A stretch of 6,436 nucleotides of DNA, taken from NCBI GenBank assembly GCA_015488075.1, contig WFOM01000149.1, positions 1-6,436 on the forward strand. The letters are read 5' to 3'. Position 1 is the stretch's first letter; the number at the start of each line of letters is the position of its first letter. The notes beneath the pieces were generated by a model. That model did no database searches. It saw only the letters and a program-made list of their open reading frames with translations, and was not told the DNA's origin. Source of the DNA: Helicobacteraceae bacterium. GTDB lineage: Bacteria; Campylobacterota; Campylobacteria; Campylobacterales; Sulfurimonadaceae. Shown here one piece after another: positions 1 through 5,280 of the stretch. The translations under genes were made by a program, and so were the position numbers.

Positions 1-24
1 TTTTGTAAATGATATAAAATCAGG

Positions 25-55
25 TTTATAAAGATTTATAAAAAACTTGTATAAT
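25..55 (+). promoter_or_regulatory. Probable sigma-70 promoter of tatA-argS
   Basis: A perfect TATAAT -10 box lies at 50-55, preceded by TG at 48-49. There is no TTGACA-like -35 box. Instead two copies of TTTATAAA (25-32 and 35-42) sit ten bases apart upstream. Campylobacterota housekeeping promoters are known for a conserved -10 and a weak, periodic AT-rich upstream region instead of a -35, and this fits. The transcription start would fall near 61-62, inside a run of nine A (59-67), giving a leader of about 20 bases. The tatA gene of other Campylobacterota can also be transcribed from further upstream, so this may not be the only promoter. Confidence 0.6.
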
Positions 56-68
56 TTCAAAAAAAAAT

Positions 69-74
69 TAAGGA
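69..74 (+). promoter_or_regulatory. Ribosome binding site of tatA
   Basis: TAAGGA ends six bases before the ATG at 81. It decides between that ATG and a second in-frame ATG at 87, which would be too far away. The first ATG also puts the TatA residues in the same register as the E. coli protein. Confidence 0.85.
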
Positions 75-80
75 ATCGTT

Positions 81-320
81 ATGGGAATGCCAAGTGGAAC
101 TGAATTGCTTTTGATTTTCGGTATAGTTGTTCTTTTGTTTGGAGCAAAAAAGATACCTGAACTTGCAAAAGGGATAGGAAAAGGTATAAAAAACTTCAAA
201 GAAGAGATGAAAGATACAGAAGAGCCTAAAGAGGTTGCTTCAAGTGAAACAAAACAGGTAGAATCAACTGCCAACGAATCATCAGCTGCTACACAAGAAA
301 AAACAACTACACAAGCATAA
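81..320 (+). CDS. tatA: Twin-arginine translocase subunit TatA
   Basis: TatA forms the protein-conducting part of the Tat system, which exports folded proteins carrying twin-arginine signals across the inner membrane; TatA oligomerises after TatBC has bound the substrate. The 79-residue protein has the standard layout: a short N-terminal transmembrane helix (about residues 6-21), the FG hinge at F20-G21, a lysine-rich amphipathic helix (about 23-45, with K23, K24 and F39), and a polar tail rich in Glu, Thr and Ser that looks disordered. E8 sits where E. coli TatA has the polar Gln8 in its helix, and F20 and F39 also match E. coli positions. The short amphipathic region and FGAKKIPEL motif favour TatA/E over TatB. 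argS starts three bases after the stop, so the two are co-transcribed. The gene contains no arginine codon. Confidence 0.93.
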   Translation: MGMPSGTELLLIFGIVVLLFGAKKIPELAKGIGKGIKNFKEEMKDTEEPKEVASSETKQVESTANESSAATQEKTTTQA

Positions 321-323
321 GCC

Positions 324-1916
324 TTGAAACAAAGAGTTTTAAAACATTTAGAGGAAAAACTGTCCCGTGAAGTGGTTTTGGAGAAACCGCGGGACAAGTC
401 TTTTGGACATTTTGCCACACCTATAGCTTTTTCTTTGGCAAAAGAGCTTAGAAAATCCCCTATGGTTATAGCTGATGAATTGGCTTCGGCTTTTGGTGAG
501 AGTGAAGTTTTTTCAAAGGTTGAAGCTGTTAAAGGCTTTTTGAATTTCAGACTGAGTGAAAAGTTTTTGGATGAGTATGCAACCTGGGCACTTAATAATC
601 CGGAGAAATATGCCAAAGGTGAAAAAAAAGGAAAAATCCTTTTGGAGTTTGTTTCTGCAAATCCGACCGGACCTCTTCACATAGGTCATGCAAGAGGTGC
701 GGTTTACGGTGATACACTTCTAAGACTCGGAAGACATCTTGGATATGATATAACTGCAGAATATTATGTAAATGATGCAGGAAACCAGATAGACCTGCTT
801 GGTCTCTCACTTCAGCTTGAAGGAAGAAGTGCCATACTGCATCAGGAGGTGGAATATCCCGAAAACTTTTACAGAGGTGAGTATCTGAGCATTTTGGCAA
901 AAGAGGCAAGTGAGATTTTCGGAAATGAAGTTTTTGTAGATGTATCAAAACAAAAAGAGCTTGCACTCTGGGCCAAAGACAAGGTTATGGAGATAATAGT
1001 CAGCGACTTAAGAGATATCAACATAGAGTTTGACAGTTTTGTAAGTGAAGCCTCTTTGTATGACAGATGGGATGAGGTTTTAAAAAAGCTTGGCGAGGGA
1101 GTGTATGAAAAAGATGGTAAGCTTTATCTCGCATCATCAAAAAAAGGTGATGACAGTGACAGAGTTGTAGTCAGAGAAGACAAAAGACCAACATACTTAG
1201 CCGGTGACATAATATACCACAACCAAAAGTTTGAAAGAGGCTATGACAGATATATAAACATATGGGGAGCAGATCATCACGGGTATATAGCAAGGGTAAA
1301 AGCCGCCATAGAATTTTTGGGATATGACAGTAGTAAGCTTGAAGTTTTGCTTTCACAGATGGTGTCACTCTTAAAAGAGGGCAAGCCTTACAAAATGAGC
1401 AAAAGAAAAGGCAATGTGATTCTTATGAGTGATATTACAAAAGAGATAGGAAGTGATGCTTTAAGATATATATTTGCTTCAAAAAGAAGTGACATATCGC
1501 TTGAATTTGATGTGGAAGAATTAAAAAAACAGGATTCATCAAACCCTATATACTATATACAGTATGCTCATGCAAGGATAAAAACACTTATAGCCAAGTC
1601 TGGTAAAAGCAAAGAGGAGATAAACGTCACTTTTCTTGATGGTTTGGATGAGAGTGCTGCAGATTTGCTTTTTGATGCACTTTTGTTGCCTGAAGTTGTC
1701 GATGATGCATTTCATACAAGAAATATCCAAAAACTGCCGGAATATTTAAAGTCTCTGTCGGCATCTCTGCACAGATTTTATTATGATACTAAAATCATAG
1801 GTAGTCAAAACGAGATGAAATATCTTAAAATTTTGAGTCTGGTTGCACTCAGTATAAAAACAGGTCTTTCTTTGATGGGTATAGAAGCAAAAGAGAGGAT
1901 GTATAAAGAGGAGTAG
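324..1916 (+). CDS. argS: Arginyl-tRNA synthetase
   Basis: This class I aminoacyl-tRNA synthetase charges tRNA-Arg with arginine using ATP, in the cytoplasm. The N-terminal tRNA-recognition domain spans about residues 1-75 (motif FGHFATPIAFSLAKE). The Rossmann catalytic domain carries ANPTGPLHIGH at 112-122, with the HIGH signature at 119-122, and KMSKR at 357-361, which many bacterial ArgRS have lost. The C-terminal anticodon-binding (DALR) domain includes NPIYYIQYAHAR at 407-418. The length of 530 residues matches my memory of Campylobacter ArgRS. The start is a TTG: the preceding in-frame codons are TAA (the tatA stop, 318-320) and GCC, and the next Met is residue 47, which would remove most of the N-terminal domain. 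No Shine-Dalgarno sequence precedes the TTG, so translation probably depends on ribosomes finishing tatA. A strong inverted repeat covers codons 13-25. Confidence 0.97.
   Translation: MKQRVLKHLEEKLSREVVLEKPRDKSFGHFATPIAFSLAKELRKSPMVIADELASAFGESEVFSKVEAVKGFLNFRLSEKFLDEYATWALNNPEKYAKGEKKGKILLEFVSANPTGPLHIGHARGAVYGDTLLRLGRHLGYDITAEYYVNDAGNQIDLLGLSLQLEGRSAILHQEVEYPENFYRGEYLSILAKEASEIFGNEVFVDVSKQKELALWAKDKVMEIIVSDLRDINIEFDSFVSEASLYDRWDEVLKKLGEGVYEKDGKLYLASSKKGDDSDRVVVREDKRPTYLAGDIIYHNQKFERGYDRYINIWGADHHGYIARVKAAIEFLGYDSSKLEVLLSQMVSLLKEGKPYKMSKRKGNVILMSDITKEIGSDALRYIFASKRSDISLEFDVEELKKQDSSNPIYYIQYAHARIKTLIAKSGKSKEEINVTFLDGLDESAADLLFDALLLPEVVDDAFHTRNIQKLPEYLKSLSASLHRFYYDTKIIGSQNEMKYLKILSLVALSIKTGLSLMGIEAKERMYKEE
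361..396 (+). other. GC-rich hairpin inside the 5' end of argS
   Basis: TGTCCCG (361-367) pairs perfectly with CGGGACA (390-396). After a five-base bulge (368-372), TGGTTT (373-378) pairs with AAACCG (384-389), with one T-G wobble, closing a five-base loop (TGGAG, 379-383). That gives 13 base pairs in a GC-rich island of an otherwise AT-rich gene. It begins 37 bases after the argS start codon. The arms contain CGT (Arg15) and CGG (Arg23), the only CGN arginine codons I find in argS, and their CG dinucleotides pair with each other. No run of T follows, so it is not a classical terminator. A regulatory role is inference; no folding energy was calculated. Confidence 0.6.
410..443 (+). repeat. 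Second inverted repeat in the 5' part of argS
   Basis: TTTTGCCA (410-417) is the exact reverse complement of TGGCAAAA (436-443), separated by 18 bases. It starts 14 bases after the first argS hairpin. The long loop and AT-rich ends make it weaker, and it lies in a stretch encoding the conserved HFATPIAFSLAKE motif, so chance or protein constraint could explain it. Confidence 0.35.
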
Positions 1917-1939
1917 AAAGTAATTTTTTCAAATCCTTA

Positions 1940-1990
1940 TATAATTTAAGAATATTTTCAGAAAAAACTATTTACTATTAGATATATAAT
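1940..1990 (+). promoter_or_regulatory. Possible promoter(s) for the GNAT gene
   Basis: The 97-base gap after argS holds two perfect TATAAT boxes, at 1940-1945 and 1985-1990. The second would start transcription about 17 bases before the ATG at 2014. Neither has a -35 hexamer; the region is a series of A and T tracts, as in Campylobacterota promoters. In such AT-rich DNA one of the two may be chance. The presence of a gap with promoter-like boxes suggests the acetyltransferase can be transcribed separately from tatA-argS. I see no terminator hairpin after argS, so read-through is also possible. Confidence 0.45.
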
Positions 1991-2013
1991 TCTGTTTTAT
2001 ATTTGGATTTGAA

Positions 2014-2640
2014 ATGAAAATAAATATAAGAAGTGCAAAAGAGAACGACTCCTCTTTTTTGGCAGAGATGATGCTTCAAAGTTCAAGAGCAGACAAGAAG
2101 CTTGGTTTTTTTGATTATCTTTTTTCTACGGATGATGATAAAAAAATTCTTTCCTATCTTGAAAAGTTGACAAAAACAAAAGCAAAAAGCTACTGCCATT
2201 ATAAAAATTTTCTAGTTGCCGAGGCTGACGGTAAAAATATAGGGACACTTTGCAGTTATGAACCGAGAATCTCTACAAAAGAGAAATTTATAGAAGCATT
2301 AAAAGAGATAGGTTGCAATGATGATGTAATTATCTCAAGGCTTGATAGATTTGTAGAATGTGATTTTGACATTAACAAAAGAACACTTATGTTTGATTTT
2401 TTGGAAGAGGTTGAAGGGTATGTTGATGTCGGAATCTTAAAGGCACTTATGCAAAAAGCTCTTTTAAATGCCAGACTAAAAGGTTACAGAGTAGCCCAAA
2501 CACTTGTTGAGATAGGCTCTTTAGAGACACTGCTGTTTTATGAGCAGCTCGGATTTAAAGAGAAGGAAGAAAAAGAGTGTGAATTTTACAAGGAGCAGTT
2601 TGGAAGACGGGGGCTTAAACTGCTTGAACTTGTTTTTTAA
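2014..2640 (+). CDS. GNAT-like acetyltransferase, substrate unknown
   Basis: The 208-residue protein resembles the GCN5-related N-acetyltransferase fold, which transfers an acetyl group from acetyl-CoA to an amine. The start (IRSAKENDSSFLAEMML, about residues 5-21) looks like the GNAT strand 1-helix 1 region. Residues about 67-80 (FLVAEADGKNIGTLCSY) look like the strand pair before the catalytic core, and FYEQLGF (175-181) is the typical end motif, with Tyr176 at the usual general-acid position. A helical insert fills about 88-118. The acetyl-CoA loop, normally Q/RxxGxG/A, reads YVDVGIL at 136-142: only Gly140 remains, so CoA binding is uncertain. The ATG at 2014 is the only reasonable start, with an in-frame stop at 1987-1989; the binding site is weak (GGA at 2005-2007). 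Neighbours give no clue to the substrate. Confidence 0.72.
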   Translation: MKINIRSAKENDSSFLAEMMLQSSRADKKLGFFDYLFSTDDDKKILSYLEKLTKTKAKSYCHYKNFLVAEADGKNIGTLCSYEPRISTKEKFIEALKEIGCNDDVIISRLDRFVECDFDINKRTLMFDFLEEVEGYVDVGILKALMQKALLNARLKGYRVAQTLVEIGSLETLLFYEQLGFKEKEEKECEFYKEQFGRRGLKLLELVF

Positions 2641-2646
2641 ATCTGC

Positions 2647-3174
2647 TTAGAGGTATTCGTTTTTAAAACCGACATATCTTTTTGCAGAAGCATAAAGCTC
2701 TGCTACTTCTTCATCCGTAAGGCTTCTTACAACTTTTGCCGGACTTCCCATTATAAGACTTCTTGGCGGAAATTTTTTGTTTTTGGTAACCAGACTTCCT
2801 GCACCTACAATGCTTTCTTTTCCTATAACCGCACCATCGAGTATGGTTGCACTCATACCTATAAGGCAGGCATCCTCTATGGTGCATCCATGAAGCATTA
2901 CTCTGTGTCCTATGGTTACATCATCACCCACTATGGTTGGATTTCCATCTCCTATTTTTCTTTCTTTTTTGTAGTGTGTTACATGTATCATAGACAAATC
3001 CTGAATGCTCGTTCTTTTGCCTATCCTTATAAAATGCACATCACCTCTTATGACAACTCCATGCCATACGGATGAATCTTCGCCTATTTCAACATCCCCT
3101 ATAACATCCGCACTGTTTGCTATAAAAACATTTTTTTCAATCTTTGGTTCAAAATCTTTAAATTTTTCTATCAT
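2647..3174 (-). CDS. Gamma-carbonic-anhydrase family protein (YrdA/CamH-like)
   Basis: This 175-residue protein is a left-handed beta-helix of hexapeptide repeats, a family that forms trimers with a metal site between subunits. Residues align well with archaeal Cam carbonic anhydrase: Arg43 and Asp45 (Cam Arg59, Asp61), Gln58 and Asp59 (Cam Gln75, Asp76), and metal ligands His64, His90 and His95 (Cam His81, His117, His122). The repeats run from about residue 12 to 130, with a C-terminal helix (about 153-167). The acidic residue that follows Asp61 in Cam (Glu62) is Val46 here, placing it in the YrdA/CamH subclass, where activity ranges from carbonic anhydrase to thioesterase (PaaY) or none shown. 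It starts one base after the ppk stop, so it is probably translated with ppk. No signal peptide is visible, so it should be cytoplasmic. Confidence 0.9.
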   Translation of the reverse strand: MIEKFKDFEPKIEKNVFIANSADVIGDVEIGEDSSVWHGVVIRGDVHFIRIGKRTSIQDLSMIHVTHYKKERKIGDGNPTIVGDDVTIGHRVMLHGCTIEDACLIGMSATILDGAVIGKESIVGAGSLVTKNKKFPPRSLIMGSPAKVVRSLTDEEVAELYASAKRYVGFKNEYL

Positions 3175-3175
3175 G

Positions 3176-5269
3176 TTAACTCTCCATAAAAAGTCTCTGT
3201 GCCAACTGTTTAACCTGAGAAGGTGTATCTTTTTTGGTTGCTTTTACTATTTTGTTTACATATTCTTCTAAAAGTTTGAAGCTGTCTATATATTTTTGGT
3301 TGTCATTTTTTTTGACTTTTTGATAGTTTCCGTCACTTTGAAGTTCAAAGCTGTTTTTGTTATCTGCAAGCTGAAGTTTTAAAACCTGGATGATTTTTTG
3401 TTTTAACTCTTCCTCTTTGATAGCGGTTAACAGTTCTATCCTTCTTATAAGGTTTCTTGGCATCCAGTCAGCACTTGAAATATATACCTGTTCTTTGTCG
3501 TTTTTAAAGTAAAATGCTCTTGGATGCTCAAGATATTTTCCTATGATAGAGATAACTTTTATATTTTCACTTACATCTTTTATACCCGGTTTCAAGCAAC
3601 ATATGCCTCTTACTATGAGTTCTATCTTAACTCCTGCTTTGCTTGCTTTGTAAAGAGCTTTTATAACATCTTCATCCACAAGAGAATTTATCTTAGCTAT
3701 GATATGTCCGTTTTTACCGGCTCTTGCCTCATTTGCTATAAGTGACAGTATTTTTGGTTTTATTTGTGAGGGCGACATATAAAGTTCGTTTAGTTTACCT
3801 TTTTTGCTAAAACCTGTCAAAAAGTGGAAGAATCTTGTCAAATCGTTTGTTATCTCTTCTTTTGTGGTTAGGTAGCTGAAATCTGTATATATTTTTGCTG
3901 TTGTAGGGTTGTAATTTCCTGTTCCCAAATGTGCATACTGCACAAGACCGTTTTGTGTTCTTCTGGTAACCAGTGCCGCTTTTGCATGAACTTTGAAACC
4001 TTTTATACCGTATATAACATGTGCTCCGCTCTCTTCGAGTGCTTTTGCCCATATAAGGTTGTTTTCCTCATCAAATCTGGCTTTTAGCTCAACCATAACG
4101 GTAACTTGTTTTCCGTTTTCACTTGCATCTTTTAGAGCTTTTACTATAGGTGAGTTGGTTCCTGCACGATAAAGTGTCATCTTTATCGAAACGACATCAG
4201 GGTCTTTTGCCGCAATTTTTATAAGATTGACAACCGGTTCAAAGCTTTCATAAGGATGGTAAAGCAAAACATCCTCTTTTTCCAAAACATTGAAAATATT
4301 TTCATTGTCAAGAGGAGGAAGCATTTTTGGTTTAAATGTAGGCAGAAGCAGATGTGCAAAATCTTTGTTTGAGACTATCTGCCAAAGACTTGAGAGATTT
4401 ATAAATGTGTTATAGATGTATATATCTTCTTTGTATACATTTATGTGTCTATTTAAAAATTCTATCATCTCGTCATCGCCGCCTTCACCTACCTCAAGTC
4501 TAACCATTTCACCTTTTTTTCTGTTTTTAAGACCCTCTTCAAGCATCTCCAAAAAGTCATCGGCTTCCTCTTCCTCTATGGCGATGTCTGCATTTCTTGT
4601 AACACGAAAGGACATATATTTGTCAAGCTCGTATCCGGGAAATAGTGTGTTTATATGTTTTGAGACAAGAGATTCTATAGGAACATACTCTCCGCTTTCT
4701 ATCTCTATAAATCTGTTTAGGATTCTTGGGATTCGAACAATTCCGAATCTGACCTCACGGTTTTCTGTGTCTCTTAGTTTTACTACTATACCAAAACTGA
4801 GATTGTTAAGATGTGGAAACGGGTGTGTCGCATCTACGGCTATTGGGATTACAAGATGGTAGATATCTTTAAAAAATTTTTCGTTTATGTTGTGTTTTTT
4901 ATGTGTGCTTAACTCATCGTAACTTTTTATTTCGATTCCATTTTCTTTAAGCTCTTTTAAAATCTCAAGCTTATAGTGCTCGGCAATCTGTTTTTCTTTG
5001 TGAAGATACTCTCTTATACCTCTTAGTTGTTGAAGCGGAGTTAGTTTGTCTGCTCCTGAGACTATTATACCTGCATTGAAAAGTTTTTTAAGACCTGCAA
5101 CCCTTATCATATAAAATTCGTCAAGATTTGTTCCGTAAATGGCTAAAAATTTGAGTCTTTCAAGAGGCGGAAGTGTTTCATCTTTTGCCTGTTCAAGCAC
5201 TCTTGAATTAAACTGCAGCCATGAGAGTTCTCTGTTTATATAAAATTCCGGATTTTTTAGGTTTATCAT
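3176..5269 (-). CDS. ppk: Polyphosphate kinase 1
   Basis: PPK1 reversibly polymerises the gamma-phosphate of ATP into inorganic polyphosphate through a phosphohistidine intermediate; it is linked to stress survival, motility and phosphate storage. The 697-residue protein has the full domain order: N domain (about 1-107, with Asn48 in GTNLDEFYMIRV), head domain (about 108-317, with an acidic patch EEEEADDF), and two phospholipase-D-like C domains. His428 (KVHAKAALV) matches the E. coli phosphorylated His435 and His447 (YAHLGTGNYNP) matches His454. Arg368 (LYRAGTN) and Arg398 (LKARFDEENN) match the metal-binding Arg375 and Arg405, all at the same offset of seven. It is therefore complete and probably active. 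The ATG at 5269 has TAAGG six bases upstream, overlapping the lnt stop. It lies between lnt and the gamma-carbonic-anhydrase gene in one apparent operon. Confidence 0.98.
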   Translation of the reverse strand: MINLKNPEFYINRELSWLQFNSRVLEQAKDETLPPLERLKFLAIYGTNLDEFYMIRVAGLKKLFNAGIIVSGADKLTPLQQLRGIREYLHKEKQIAEHYKLEILKELKENGIEIKSYDELSTHKKHNINEKFFKDIYHLVIPIAVDATHPFPHLNNLSFGIVVKLRDTENREVRFGIVRIPRILNRFIEIESGEYVPIESLVSKHINTLFPGYELDKYMSFRVTRNADIAIEEEEADDFLEMLEEGLKNRKKGEMVRLEVGEGGDDEMIEFLNRHINVYKEDIYIYNTFINLSSLWQIVSNKDFAHLLLPTFKPKMLPPLDNENIFNVLEKEDVLLYHPYESFEPVVNLIKIAAKDPDVVSIKMTLYRAGTNSPIVKALKDASENGKQVTVMVELKARFDEENNLIWAKALEESGAHVIYGIKGFKVHAKAALVTRRTQNGLVQYAHLGTGNYNPTTAKIYTDFSYLTTKEEITNDLTRFFHFLTGFSKKGKLNELYMSPSQIKPKILSLIANEARAGKNGHIIAKINSLVDEDVIKALYKASKAGVKIELIVRGICCLKPGIKDVSENIKVISIIGKYLEHPRAFYFKNDKEQVYISSADWMPRNLIRRIELLTAIKEEELKQKIIQVLKLQLADNKNSFELQSDGNYQKVKKNDNQKYIDSFKLLEEYVNKIVKATKKDTPSQVKQLAQRLFMES
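3181..3185 (-). promoter_or_regulatory. Ribosome binding site inside the end of ppk
   Basis: On the minus strand GGAGA lies six bases before the ATG at 3174-3172. It is formed by the last sense codons of ppk (Met-Glu-Ser), and the ppk stop TAA lies between it and the start. This arrangement suggests translational coupling of the two genes. Confidence 0.8.
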
Positions 5270-5275
5270 GACAGA

Positions 5276-5280
5276 CCTTA
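5276..5280 (-). promoter_or_regulatory. Ribosome binding site of ppk overlapping the lnt stop
   Basis: On the minus strand TAAGG lies six bases before the ppk ATG (5269-5267). Its TAA is the lnt stop codon itself, so a ribosome terminating on lnt is placed exactly on the ppk binding site. This supports the chosen ppk start and coupling of the two genes. Confidence 0.85.

Noticed and set aside
1..31. Possible 3' end of an upstream gene (gmk precedes tatA in some relatives)
   Set aside because: All three plus frames hit a stop by position 31 (6-8, 10-12, 29-31), but the few codons visible do not let me recognise any protein end.
68..616. 182-codon open frame on the minus strand across tatA and argS
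   Set aside because: It is antisense to two clear genes, is serine-rich in the way expected of a shadow frame, and resembles no family.
622..629. Run of eight A in argS as a possible slippage or phase-variation site
   Set aside because: It encodes Lys-Lys in an essential gene and such runs are common in AT-rich genomes; nothing suggests a useful shifted product.
2632..2669. AT-rich inverted repeat flanking the convergent junction as a bidirectional terminator
   Set aside because: The arms (GTTTTTTAAA and TTTTTAAAAC) have two mismatches and only one G-C pair, so no stable hairpin is expected.
2826..2940. Repeated ATGGTT/ATGGTG motifs
   Set aside because: They encode successive hexapeptide repeats of the beta-helix protein, which fully explains them.
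4416..4862. 148-codon plus-strand open frame inside ppk
   Set aside because: It is a low-complexity serine-rich shadow of the acidic head domain of ppk, with no binding site.
5192..5207. Six-base stem with four-base loop (TTCAAG/CTTGAA) near the start of ppk
   Set aside because: It is short and AT-rich, uses ordinary codons and is expected by chance at this length.
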